From positions 61,431,322 through 61,495,321 of the forward strand of contig CM035170.1 of NCBI GenBank assembly GCA_020205615.1: 64,000 nucleotides of DNA, given 5' to 3'. Shown one piece after another: positions 20,846 to 31,932 of the stretch (positions within the stretch are counted from its first letter, which is position 1; every line of letters starts with the position of its first letter). The DNA comes from Panax quinquefolius (taxonomy: Eukaryota; Streptophyta; Magnoliopsida; Apiales; Araliaceae). Under the pieces are notes generated by a model, which saw nothing but the letters and a program-made list of their open reading frames with translations, had not been told where the DNA came from and ran no database searches. A program made the position numbers and the translations under genes.

Positions 20846-22306
20846 TGTTAGTTCCCGGAGGCACAATAGTTATCTAGAAGGGGGGGTTGAATAGATATTT
20901 AAAAATCTTTTCATTTTATCTTGTTAGTAGATAATGATTAAAACTTTAGCGGAATTAGTATTAGTTTTAATCTCCCTTGAGATGGTGAGTTTATGAGAGT
21001 GAGGCAGATATAGCAGTTATAGCAAGAATGCAACAGACACATTCGTTTTAAGTGGTTCAGAGCAATTAAGGCTCCTAGTCCACTCTTCTACTCCTCGAGT
21101 AGGAAATCCACTAAAGATGTCTTTTACACTTTCTGAATCACTTAGATTCCTTCTAGACCAGCAGTCTAGGAACTTCTTAGTTCACTCTTGAACTCTTCAA
21201 GTCCAGTAGACTTGGCTCTTCACAGTTCACTTAGAACTCTTCAAGTCCTTCTGACTTGGAACTCTTACTTCAGTTGATTAGTAGTTGTTGAGTTCTTGAG
21301 TGGTTGCTACTCAATTGTTGTTAAGGACTTGTTCGAAAGAACTGAGTAGCTGAGCAAGCTTTTCATTTTCTCAGATCGTAGAGTTGAGCGTTGAGAGTTC
21401 TTGTATGTTTTGTTCAATGCTTGTTTACCCCTCTCATCTACACATCTTTTCCATATATGTGATCATGAAATCTATTTGTTTGATCCATCCGTTGAAGCAT
21501 TAAATGCGTTTGACATTTCTGTACTTTGATGGAGACTTTTCTGCACATCTTCTGAATTGCATTACATTGCCGACACAAATGATGATTTGCTTTCTCACTA
21601 ACACCGAAAAGGTGTTTTTCTCTTACTAATGGTACTTTCCTTAGCTTCTTCAATACGCTTCTTTGTTGCATACTAAGGATATCTTTTGTACCGTTGGAAC
21701 TGGTGGGGACTTCAACGTTTGAAACCCATTCCATATTTGTTAGAGATGTATCTTCAAAAAAACAAAAGGTAGGGCTCGATGCTTCTGACACACGGTAAAT
21801 GATACTCTACGATCCAGATCGTGGTGTCTTGTTACCTTGGTGCTTGGTCTGATTCCATCAATCAAGAGCACTACGATTTCTCTTAATAACTTGCACAATA
21901 CGATCTTCACTTGCTAACTTTGTAAGCTCTATGTTTCTGAGAGCACACTACGATCTCTGAGTTGGCTCGACAAACGTTGGGACCACTCTACGATTTTCGA
22001 AGAGGCCTTTAAGGCAGGCACACTACGATCCTCGAAGCTCTACATTCTACCTTGGCTTCTGTAATCTTGATCAGCTTGATACACTACGATCTCTTCTAAG
22101 CCCATCTATTACATCTCAAGATCAACCTAACAAGTTTGATCTTCTTTTCTATACATTCACTTACAGAATGATATACATTAAGAGCTTAGATCAACCTAAC
22201 AAATTTGATCTATCACTAAATCCTTATACAAATATTCCTTGAAGGACTTTACAAACAATCATGAGCATTTATATTTAAACATCAAATCAACATATGCACT
22301 CTCCCA
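20846..22306 (-). repeat. Sirevirus 5' LTR
   Basis: 1461 bp, running TG...CA on either strand (TGTTAGTTCCCGG at 20846, CTCTCCCA at 22306). Pair partner of 9850-11298. It contains a ~30-bp insertion near 21875-21905 that adds a seventh TACGAT box. Confidence 0.92.
21807..22095. repeat. CTACGAT box array in 5' LTR
   Basis: Seven boxes at about 21807, 21871, 21897, 21948, 21988, 22023 and 22084. Their order and spacing match the other LTR except for the added box. Confidence 0.75.
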
Positions 22307-22710
22307 ACAGTCTTGGACAGCTTCAGTTCGTCATGGATGGGGAGTTGAGTCAAGATTTAGTCTTGCAGTCACTCCCTGACACCTTCTCATAATTTGTTGT
22401 GAATTTTCACATGAATAAGTTGGACGTCAGCTTGCCTGAGTTACTTAACATGTTGAAAACTGCTGAAGGTCACTTCCCATCCAAAAAGAACCATGTCTTA
22501 CTGGTGGATGATTCTTCCAAGAAAAGGAATAGGCCCAAGGTATCTTCTGAAAAGAAGAAATCCAAGAAGGCTAAGGGAAAGGAAAAAATGAAGGATCAAA
22601 AGAAACTTAATCCAGCTAGCAAAGGAATTTGCTTCCATTGCAACAAGTCGGGTCACTGGAAGAGAAACTGCAAGGATTATCTTGCGGAGAAAAAGCAGAA
22701 GAAGCTTTGA
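22307..22710 (+). pseudogene. Copia (+) gag C-terminal part
   Basis: Coding homology begins directly at the Sirevirus LTR edge with GQLQFVMDGELSQDLVLQSL. TAA where relatives have Gln follows, then MNKLDVSLPELLNMLKTAEG, a Lys-rich linker and the zinc knuckle GICFHCNKSGHWKRNCKDYL, with all CCHC residues present. This is the end of a copia UBN2-type Gag, which packages RNA. The gag N-terminus, leader, primer site and 5' LTR are absent from the window. Confidence 0.85.
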
Positions 22711-23340
22711 ATCCTATTCAAGGTTTGTTTATGATTGAAATTAATTTTTCTGAAAGTTAATCTTCTACTTGGGTATTGGATACCGGCTGTGGTTCTCACA
22801 TATGTAATAATATGCAGGGACTGGTCAGAAGTAGAAAGTTGAGCAAGGATGATGTCTTCCTACGAGTGGGAAATGGAACAAAGGTTGGTGCATTAGCTAT
22901 AGGGACTTATTGTTTAGCACTGCCTACGGGCAAGTTCATTAATTTAAATAATTTTTATTTTGTTCCGAATATCATTAGAAACATTAATTTTATCTCTGTA
23001 TTGGATATGGATGGTTTTAACATTATAATAAAGAACAACAGTTGTTCTATTTATAATGATAATGTTTTATATGGTATTGTTAAGTTGCGAAATAGACTTT
23101 ATATACTTGACTTGCATGAAAATATACTTCAAATTGAACAAACTAAGAAAAGGAAAAGAGATTATGTTAATTATACTTACATGTGGCATTGTAGACTTGG
23201 TCATATTAATGAAACAAGATTATTCAAGTTGTATAAAGATGGGCTCCTAGAGCTATCGGATTATGAATCATATCTAACTTGTGAATCTTGTCTCATGAAA
23301 AATGACTAAATCTCCTTTTAGTGGAAAATGAGAAAGAGTT
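22711..23340 (+). pseudogene. Copia (+) protease and GAG-pre-integrase region
   Basis: After TGA at 22708 and TAA near 22758 the protease reads WVLDTGCGSHICNNMQGL (active site DTG), then VGNGTKVGALAIGTYCLALP. The GAG-pre-integrase zinc region follows: YMWHCRLGHINETRLFKL and YESYLTCESCLMKND, with the H/H/C/C ligands intact. A frameshift near 23300 loses the usual link (MTKSPF) into integrase. The main block, 22776-23309, is otherwise open. Confidence 0.88.
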
Positions 23341-23890
23341 ACGGAGTTGTTAGCATTGGTACACACAGATGTATGTGGACTTATGACAACGAATGCACGA
23401 GGAGGGTATTCTTATTTTATTACATTCACTGATGATCACTCAAGATTTGGATATGTGTTTTTAATGAAATATAAATCTGAATCATTTGAAAAGTTCAAAG
23501 AGTTCAGAAGTGAAGTAGAGAAGCAAACTGGCAAGAGTATTAAGATTCTTCGATCAGATCGATGAGGTGAATACTTAAGCAGTGAGTTTCTCAATTGTCT
23601 CAAAGAAAACGGTATAATCTCACAATGGACTCCACTGGGACGCCACAGATGAATGGTGTATCTGAAAGGAGAAATCGAACATTGTTGGACATGGTTCGAT
23701 CCATGATGAGCTTTACCGATCTTCCAGTTTCCTTCTGGGGATATGCCTTAGAATCGGTTGCATACCTATTTAACAAGGTACCTACTAAATCTGTCCCTAA
23801 GACCCCATATGAGTTATGGACAGGAAGGAAACCAAATCTTAAGCATGTTAAGACTTGGGGTTGTCTAGCTTATGTCAAAAAGTTTTAAAA
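23341..23890 (+). pseudogene. Copia (+) integrase core
   Basis: Block 23347-23565 has LALVHTDVCGLMTT (first Asp), YFITFTDDHSRFGYVFLM and KILRSDR (second Asp), then TGA where relatives have GGE. Block 23595-23888 has [18 protein letters not shown] (Glu), [17 protein letters not shown] and [20 protein letters not shown]. The DDE residues are present. One stop and one small shift (near 23590-23630) disrupt it. Confidence 0.88.
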
Positions 23891-24310
23891 TTATAAGCCA
23901 CAGACTAGATCCGATAAGTGTAGATTTGTGTGATACCCTAAAGAAACATCAGGGTATTATTTCTATCATCCAACTGATCATAAGGTGTTTATTGTAAAAC
24001 ATGTTGCCTTCTTGGAAAAGGAGTTTATCCTTGAAGGGGTCAGTGGGATAAGAAATATCTTAAAGAAGTTCAAGAACCACAAAATACTACGGATCAAAGT
24101 CAGGTACCTAACCAAGTGGAAGAACCTATTGTAACACACCCTATTCGTAAATCTGGAAGAGTACTGAAGATACCTGACATGTATAGATTCATCATAGAGG
24201 ATGACGATGAGGTACGCATCATAGATGATGATGATCCATTGAATTATGAACAGGCTATGAGTAGTAAAGACTCAGAGAAGTGGCAAGAAGCCATGAAATC
24301 CGAGATGGAC
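23891..24310 (+). pseudogene. Copia (+) integrase end and RT start
   Basis: Degraded sequence 23891-24115 corresponds to the integrase C-terminus (KSDKCRFVG-like, TSGYYFYHPTDHKVF). Then 24116-24310 reads PIRKSGRVLKIPDMYRF, an acidic spacer and EKWQEAMKSEMD, which begins the RT region (PF07727-type). The frame is cut at the gypsy insertion; TSD TGGAC is 24306-24310. Confidence 0.85.
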
Positions 24311-26774
24311 TGTGACGCCCCCAAAATTAGGTATACATCACCCATCTTGGGTCGCCAGATACATGGTACAGAATTCAAATACAACTTAATAATACAACTG
24401 TCGTGTACAATACGACAAAACATAAACTGTGAGTTTGAATACAAATATTGTCTACTAGAGAGTATACAAACTCAAAAGGAGTCCTCATTACAATTATTAT
24501 CGCACTATTTCACAGAATAGTGAGGACTAATAATGCACCATCTAGGACCATCACTCTGTTTCCCATTAGTCCCAGCTACGTTCTCATTTCACGAAGAAAC
24601 GGTGAAAGAAAGGGTGAGCTCAACTAGCCCGAAGAAATATTATGACTAAGATAATGCGTAATAAATTATCATTAGCCTTAAACAGTGTTAAACTGATACA
24701 ATATAATAACTATCAAGTTTAACTGCAGCGGAACAAGCAATCCATTAGAAGAGTCAAGTAGGGAATAAAATCTACTATCTTCTATGATTTAAAAGGTTTT
24801 TCATCACTTTTATCATTTGGGACACGACAATAAATAATCCACATCATCGAATCACCACTTTGCTACTGACCAAGGATATTCTTTAGTATCACGACCATGA
24901 ATTATCCTTGCACTACGGCTAAAGATAATCATGTTTTCATCAACGGTCCTGATCATGCCATAAAACAATTCATCTTTGCACTACGGCCAAAGAGAATATA
25001 TGGAGCCATAATCATACCAAAAACTGTCCATCAATGCGCTACGGGCCAATGAGGACTTTTTCCACATCATTTGTAACATTACGGTTATGATTATCTGCGA
25101 ATAATCCTCAGTCGTAATCATACCAAGTCCATCTATGCACTACTGAGCCACGAGATGACTTTCAACATAATATAAGCATGAAGGATGATGATAATGATAT
25201 AAGAATTCAATAAAACAAGTTCAGAATTAATTTATCCAGAACTAATAACGTCCACATTGTCAACATGATATCTTTGCTTTGTAGAGTAAAATTCAAGAAT
25301 GCTCGGAAGAATATTTCCATGAAAAGATATTTGGATGAAGCACAAATATCAAGGATATTCCACTAATTTCATGGAGTATAGAAATCAAACTTTAACCAAC
25401 CGAGTATAATAAAGAATGGAATAACAAAAGAAATCACCATGCATGCGGTATTTCGCGCATGATGTAGTTATTCAACGAATAATAATTAACGGAACCAGGT
25501 CATGAATAAAGCATAGACAGGATGTTCCAACAGAATTATAAAGAACGGAATAATAATAGAAATCACCATGCATGCGATAATTCCCATAGACAAAGTTATT
25601 CAATGAGAATACCAATAAAGATGAACCGGTCCCAGTAAAGCGCACAGCACGAGATATTCAACGAATAATAATAATAAAGAAAAAACCGGTCCGACAGAAA
25701 AAATGCATGAGCGGATGTTCCAACGAGAATAATAAAAATGGAATAACGAAAGAATTTCACCAAGTATAGGGTAGCTCACAGATATCTGAGTTATTCCAAT
25801 GAATAACAAAGAATGGAATAATAGAAGTTCTCTTCATGAATACAAAAAAATAATACTCCCTACCTTAGAAAGAAGTCTCGGATATAGAAGTAGTGAAGTA
25901 GTAGAACACTTTTCTTCTTTCTCTCTATAGTTTCTATCTCTAGAGTTTGATTGAATTAAGTAAGAAATAATGAAAGAATGAGCTTCTATTTATAGAAAAA
26001 TGGACTACATAGTAACTAACTCATGAACGGTCCAGTTGATTTACTTTAATCGGACGGTCCATATTTAAAGCAAAATCTTTTAAATAAAATATAATATATT
26101 CTATTTATAATCTAATAAAACGAATAACTTTATAAAAGATTTTACTATGCAAACACTATCAGTAATTATGCAAACACTATGCATAATAAAATATAATATA
26201 TTCTAATTATTGTCTAATAAAATAGATAACTTTATAAAAGTATTACATTTTATATAAAAAAGATTTTACTATTAGCCTAATAAAACGAATAACTTTATAA
26301 AAGTATTCTACATTTTATATAAAAAGCTTTAAAATTTTATTACATTAATAATACTAATAAAACAAAACCGAGTGACTTATCACATAAGCATCAATAATTA
26401 ATCTTGTGTGTACTCTCTTATGCAACCCACGCCAGTATTCTTTTTTTTAACACCGGGTGTTTTAACAATTAATGGTAAAACTTCCGCCGTTATTTTCATA
26501 AAAATATTTTTGTCGTTTTCTCAATCCGACAATAATTCCATTGTGGGGTCCACCAATGATTGTATCGTCGTACGAATATTCCCCGACAAAAAGAATATTC
26601 CCCGACTAATCGAATATTCCCCAACACAACGAATATTTTATATCAACTTGCTTACTTTGCAAAAAATTAAAAATATTTCACATATTACCCTTAACTTTAA
26701 ACTTTTATCAATTTAACCATTTACCAAAATAGAAAAATTGAATACTTTTATTTCATAAAATTCGGGGTCTCACA
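24311..26774 (-). repeat. Gypsy derivative 3' LTR
   Basis: 2464 bp, TGTGACGCCCCCAAAATTAG to GGGGTCTCACA. Non-coding, with a CG-poor AT-rich head and blocks such as AATATTCCCCGACA repeated at 26576-26625. Confidence 0.92.
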
Positions 26775-26787
26775 GTCTCCCCTCCTT
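26775..26787 (-). promoter_or_regulatory. Gypsy derivative polypurine tract
   Basis: The - strand reads AAGGAGGGGAGAC directly before the 3' LTR, a good polypurine tract. Confidence 0.85.
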
Positions 26788-27116
26788 ATGAAATTTTGCC
26801 CTCGAAATTTACGTGCGTACCTGGTATGCCGAAGAGGTGAGGATACCTTGACTTCATTTCAAATTCTAACTCTTAAGGTATAACCTTTGAGTGTTGAATA
26901 CGATTCTTCTTATCCAAGATTTTAACACGTATCTCCTCAAACGTTAAATCATCCGCTATATCGTTTAATTCTAATTTAATAATGTGGTTCGGGTCGTCCA
27001 CATATTTATGTAACACCGATACGTAAAAAAAACGTTCTAAACACACAACATACTTAGCGGTAAAACGAGTCTATAGGCCACAGTTCCTACTTCATCGAGG
27101 ATTTTAAATGGGCTAA
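26788..27116 (-). pseudogene. Gypsy derivative integrase C-terminus
   Basis: On the - strand the GPF/Y module is readable as SPFKILDEVGTVAYRLVLP near 27110-27050. A shifted block follows, VLHKYVDDPNHIIKLEL, then FEEIRVKILDKKNR, the conserved end of Tekay/Del-type polyproteins. At least three shifts and several stops. The integrase core that should precede it is missing. Confidence 0.65.
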
Positions 27117-27480
27117 TTAAATCGAGGGTTGAGATTTCCTCTCTTCGTCGATTCTTGCTTCTAGAATAACGCCCTCTTGAACCTTCTTCTTCACATTCAT
27201 CAGCTCTGAGTAAGTAGCTTGAGCGGCTTTAACTTTATCGATTAAAGTCGATTCTACTCGTATATTCGTTATCTTCACTTGGGTTCCTAGAGTCTTTAAC
27301 TCTATCTTCATCATTTGTAAGTCATACGAAATGGGCCATTGTGTTAACAACATCGCACTCGTAAACGCATACGATCTTCTACTCAACGCGTCAGCTACCA
27401 CGTTCGCTTTTCCACGATGGTATGGTACGATCATAATCTTTAATAGCTCGAGCCAACGTCTTTGGCGCATGTTACGTTCG
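27117..27480 (-). pseudogene. Gypsy derivative RNase H end and linker
   Basis: It reads MRQRRWLELLKIMIVPYHRG then [13 protein letters not shown], the C-terminal signature of gypsy RNase H. The linker to integrase (LIDKVKAAQATYSELMNVKK, EARIDEER) follows. Its upstream edge near 27480 joins straight to the pre-RT sequence, which marks a deletion of RT and the first part of RNase H. Confidence 0.8.
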
Positions 27481-28194
27481 CTTTAGTTGAATAAATGTGT
27501 AAGGGTTTTTAGAAATGGGTTTTGTACTGGGGTCAATACAAAATTCGATTTCACGCTCTAGGGGTAGGCTAAGAAGTCTTCAAGAATACGTCAGAAAATT
27601 TATTAACAATAGAAATATCATTCAAACTGTGACCCTTATCCAAGACTTGGATAGTACGTCACATTGATACCTATCAACTTGCCATCGTCGTTCATTCGAC
27701 GACATCTTTACTACAAAATTCTAGCTTCGGTGCATTCCACACAAGAAAGTCAACAACGAAAGGACCGGGGCTCTTTACTTATGGCTTGATATGACAATGA
27801 TTGACTTTAATGGTTTGGTTTCTTGAATTCGCATAACAGGTTGGTTAGGAATATGAAAGCTAACAACCTTACGAAAAGCATGATGAGTAGTTAACCAATC
27901 GATTCCTAAAATTTCATCAAATGCAAGTATTTTCAAAGAGACAAGATCGACACGTAACGTGAAAGTGACAATTTAAATTAAATAAGATTTATAAATAGTG
28001 GATGTAACGAAGGTTTCTCCCAACTGAGTTTCAACAGATAAATCAAAATCTAACTTCTCCGGAGTTAAATTCAAACATTGAACACAACTAGGTGAAATAA
28101 AAGAGTGGGTAGAACTGGTATCTAATAAGTTATAAACTTCGCAAGAGTTTATCATTAACTTACCCGTAATAACTTCGTTATGGTTCCTCGACAA
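27481..28194 (-). pseudogene. Gypsy derivative protease and pre-RT
   Basis: The protease start 28194-27973 has VYNLLDTSSTHSFISPSCV; the active site DSG/DTG triad reads DTS, so it is damaged. After a stop, ILAFDEILGIDWLTTHHA (about 27925-27890) and pre-RT sequence (PLERE, KPISKTP-like, 27570-27490) are readable with shifts. Homology ends where RT should begin. Confidence 0.75.
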
Positions 28195-28785
28195 ACGCTC
28201 TCACTTAAACTACTGGATTTGACTTTGCTATAGGGTACATTCCACCCTTAAGTGCTTCGTCCCATTCCTGATCCATGATTTGAATCATTATTCTCCGATC
28301 CATATCGAATTGGGGTTGACCGCTATGCACAGGGTAATTTCGAATTCGATGTTAGATTCTCCTAATTGTTGTCCAAAAAGAAAAATCCATTTCATCTATT
28401 TTGGCTTTATTGGATCGGACGTCTTTTTTTACAATATCCACACGTCGTGCGGCTTTTACCCATGCGTCATCTATTCTCCTTCATTCATTTGTTTCTGCTT
28501 TCATCAGAACTTTGATCATAGCATTCTCAGATTCCAGCTCTAATATCTTATACTCTGCCAAAGAATGCTTCTGTTCAAGCATCGCACATCGGGTAACACA
28601 ATTTTGAATGGTTGCATCTCTTTACTCCACGATCGCCTGCCGTCCTTCAGCCTGCTCTTCTAACTCATGAATACAATTTTGTAATGCTAAATTTTGATCA
28701 TAAAATTCTTCTAATAAATTCTCCTCAGGTTCCTCTTCTTCCTCTTCTTCCTCACTCTCATTGCTACCTACCTCTGCAAACTAGC
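28195..28785 (-). pseudogene. Gypsy derivative gag remains, coiled-coil type
   Basis: The - strand translates in pieces to heptad-rich sequence such as LAEYKILELESENAMIKVLM and an acidic Glu run near 28740, with several stops. No zinc knuckle is readable. Position between the gag start and protease supports a Gag origin. The + strand open frames over this area have no recognisable content. Confidence 0.45.
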
Positions 28786-28932
28786 TCAAAGTGCAACTAT
28801 TAGTTCTTCACGCACCACATAGATATCTCTAATTTCTTCTTCGTCTGACATCACATTAACCTGGTTAGTGATTAAAGGTGTCTCAACGGTCTCATGTGCT
28901 TCATTGCTTATCTCAACATTTTTAGATGCCAT
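28786..28932 (-). pseudogene. Gypsy derivative gag start
   Basis: ATG at 28932 opens MASKNVEISNEAHETVETPL, 168 bases from the primer site, and continues acidic (MSDEEEIRDIYVV) to TGA at 28786. Comparable placement to other gypsy gag starts. Only 48 codons remain before the stop. Confidence 0.5.
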
Positions 28933-29100
28933 TTGCAAATACTGCCACAAAACAAAGGTTAATTGACATGTAACACATTATTCATATACTCTGACCGACC
29001 AATTAAATATCAAATAAACTTAGGTAGGTCATACTAGCGAAGGAATTCCCCGTCTCTCCCCTCCTAGTTCTTGTCTCACATCTCAGCCAGGGATCATATC

Positions 29101-29118
29101 CCTAAGCTTTGATACCAA
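29101..29118 (-). promoter_or_regulatory. Gypsy derivative primer-binding site
   Basis: The - strand TTGGTATCAAAGCTTAGG lies one base from the 5' LTR end, matching initiator tRNA-Met. Confidence 0.9.
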
Positions 29119-29119
29119 C

Positions 29120-31575
29120 TGTGACGCCGCCAAAATTAGGTATACATCACCCATCTTGGGTCGCCAGATACATGGTACAGAATTCCAATACAACTTAATA
29201 ATACAACTGTCATGTACAATACGACAAAACATAAACTGTGAGTTTGAATACAAATATTGTCTACTAGAGAGTATACAAACTCAAAAAGAGTCCTCATTAT
29301 AATTATTATCACAATATTTCACAGAATAGTGAGGACTACTAATGCACCATCTAGGACCATCACTCTGTTCCCCAACTAGTCCCATTACGTTCTCATTTCA
29401 CGAAGAGAACGGTGAAAGAAAGAAAGGTGAGCTCAACTAGCCCGGAAGAAATATTATGACTAAGATAATGCGAAATAAATTATCATTAGCCTTAAATGAT
29501 GTTAAACCGATACAATATAATAACTATCAAGTTTAAGCTGCAATGAAACAAGCAATCCATTAGAAGAGTCAAGTAGGGAATAAAATCTACTATCTTCTAT
29601 GATTTAAAAGGTTTTTCATCACTTTTATCATTTGGGACACGACTTAAATAAATAATCCACATCATCGAATCACCCCCGCACTTTTCTGACGAGGATATTC
29701 TTTAATATCACGACCACGAATTATCCATGCACTACTGACTAAAGATAATCATGTTTTCATCTACTGGTCCCCGATCATGCCATAAAACAATTCATCTTTG
29801 CACTACTGACCAAAGAGAATCCATAGCCATAATCATACCAAAAATGTCCATCAATGCGCTCGGGCGATGAGGACTTTTTCCCCATCATTTGTAACATTAC
29901 GGTTATGATTATACCGAATAATCCTCGGTCATAATCATACCAAGTCCATCTATGCACTCTGAGGCCCACGGATGACTTTCAACATAATATAAGCATAAGG
30001 ATGATGATAATGATATAAGAATTCAATAAAACAAGTTCAAGAATTAATTTATCCGAGAACTAATAACGTCCACATTGTCGACATGATCTTTCTTTGTAGG
30101 GTAAAATTCAAGAATGCTCGAAAGAATATTTCCATGAAAAGATCTTTGGATGAAGCGCAAATATCAATGATATTCCACTAATTTCATGGAGTATAGAAGT
30201 CAAAACTTTAACCAACTGAGTATAATAAAGAATGGAATAACAAAAGAAATCACCATACATGCGGTACTTCACATAGACAGGTTATTCCAACAGAATAATA
30301 ATTAACGAAACCAGGTCAAATGCGTAAAAGCACGAATGGGATGTTCCAACATAATTATAAAGAATGAGAATAATAACAAAAATCACCATGCATGCGGTAC
30401 TTCTCATGTACGCAGTTATTCAAATGAATACCAATAAAGATTTTAACCGGTCCGGCGTAAAATGCATGCAGAGGATATTCAACGGAATAATAATAAAAAA
30501 ATGGAACCCGGTCCGGCGAAAACGCATGACGAGGATGTTCAAATGAGAATAATAAAAATGGAATAATGTAAGAATTTCACCAAGTATAGGGTAGCTCACA
30601 GTATCTGAGTTATTCAACGTAATAACAAAGAATGGAATAATAGAAGTTCTCTTCATGAATACAAAAGAAATAATACTCCCTACCTTAGAAGAAGAGTACT
30701 GGATATAGAAGTAGTGAAGTAGTAGAACATTTTTCTTCTTTCTCTCTATAGTTTCTCTCTCTAGAGTTTCAGTGAATTCGTAAGAAATAATGAAGGAATG
30801 AGCTTCTATTTATAGAAAAATGGATTGCATAGTAACTAACTCATGAACGGTCCAGTTGATTTACTTTAATCTGACGGTCCATATTTAAAGCAAAATCTTT
30901 TAAATAAAATATAATATATTCTTTATTTATAATCTAATAAAACGAATAACTTTATAAAAGATTTTACTATGCAAATACTATCACGAGCTCTATGCAAACA
31001 CTATGCATAATAAAATATAATATATTCTAATTATTGTCTAATAAAAAAGATAACTTTATAAAAGTATTACATTTTATATAAAAAAAAATTACTATTAGCT
31101 TAATAAAGCGAATAACTTTATAAAAGTATTACATTTTTTATATAAAAACTTTTTCTGCTTTTATTACATTAATAATACCAATAAAACAAAACCGAGTGAC
31201 TTATCACATAAGCATCAATAATTAATATCGTGTTACTATGCAACCACGCCAGACATTCTTCTTTCTTTAACACCGGTGTTTTCAACAAGCTTAACGGTAA
31301 AACTTCCGCCATTATTTTCATAAAAATATTTTTGTCGTTTTCTCAATCCGAAAATAATTTCGTTGTGGGGTCCACCAATGATTGTACCATCGTACGAATA
31401 TTCCCCGAAAAAAAAATATTCCCCGACACAACGAATATTTTATATCAACTTCCTTACTTTGCAAAAAAAAAATATATTTAACATATTACCCTTAACTTTA
31501 AACTTTTATCAATTTAACCATTTACCAAAATAGAAAAATTGAATACTTTTATTTCATAAAATTCGGGGTCTCACA
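29120..31575 (-). repeat. Gypsy derivative 5' LTR
   Basis: 2456 bp, aligning throughout with 24311-26774. Differences are clustered small indels and substitutions, for example CACTACTGACTAAAG against CACTACGGCTAAAG. Confidence 0.92.
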
Positions 31576-31580
31576 TGGAC

Positions 31581-31932
31581 TCCATGTATGAAAACCAAGT
31601 ATGGACTTTGGTTTCACCACCTGAAGGCATTAAGCTTATTGGGTGTAAATGGGTCTTTAAAAGAAAGACTAGAGCAGACAACAAGGTAAAGACCTATAAC
31701 GCCCGACTAGTCGCAAAAGGTTTTAAACAAATACAAAGAGTTGACTATGATGAAACCTTCTCACTAGAAGCGATGCTCAAGTCCATTCGGGTTTTGCTTG
31801 ACGATTACATCTTACCATGACTATGAATCTAGCAGATGGACGTGAAAACGACATTCCTCAATGGGAAACTTGACGAGGATGTGTATATGACACAGCCAGA
31901 GGAATTTGTTTCAACGATTGGAACAAATCAAG
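31581..31932 (+). pseudogene. Copia (+) reverse transcriptase, middle piece
   Basis: The RT frame resumes after the gypsy insertion: SMYENQVWTLVSPPEGIKLI, GCKWVFKRKT, ARLVAKGFKQIQRVDYDETF. A short shift spoils the next ~40 bases. Then MDVKTTFLNGKLDEDVYMTQ, with the motif A Asp intact, leads to the second insertion at 31933 (TSD TCAAG 31928-31932). Removing both insertions restores one collinear RT. Confidence 0.9.

Larger units (their letters stand above)
9850..22306 (-). mobile_element. Sirevirus-type Ty1/copia retrotransposon
   Basis: A 12.46-kb element on the - strand: 5' LTR 20846-22306, primer site 20828-20844, gag, protease, integrase, RT, RNase H (20792 to 15497), a repeat-rich spacer, a long third ORF (14723-11469) and the 3' LTR 9850-11298. 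The gag-pol order with integrase before RT defines Ty1/copia. The long LTRs, large gag with a second zinc knuckle and coiled coil, and an extra ORF after pol are traits of the Sirevirus (SIRE/Maximus) lineage. Many stops and shifts make it defective. The flanks do not form a TSD (AAATA on the left, ACAGT on the right). Confidence 0.85.
24311..31575 (-). mobile_element. Ty3/gypsy deletion derivative with both LTRs
   Basis: A 7265-bp - strand element inserted in the copia RT. TSD TGGAC is found at 24306-24310 and 31576-31580. LTRs are 24311-26774 and 29120-31575, both TG...CA. The internal region is only 2345 bp: gag start, coiled gag remains, protease, pre-RT, RNase H end and integrase C-terminus. 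RT with the front of RNase H, and the integrase core, are deleted, so it could move only with help from a relative. A third LTR of this family begins near 63441. Confidence 0.92.

Noticed and set aside
28280..28803. Overlapping + strand open frames as genes
   Set aside because: They oppose the decayed gag of the - strand gypsy derivative and have no recognisable content.
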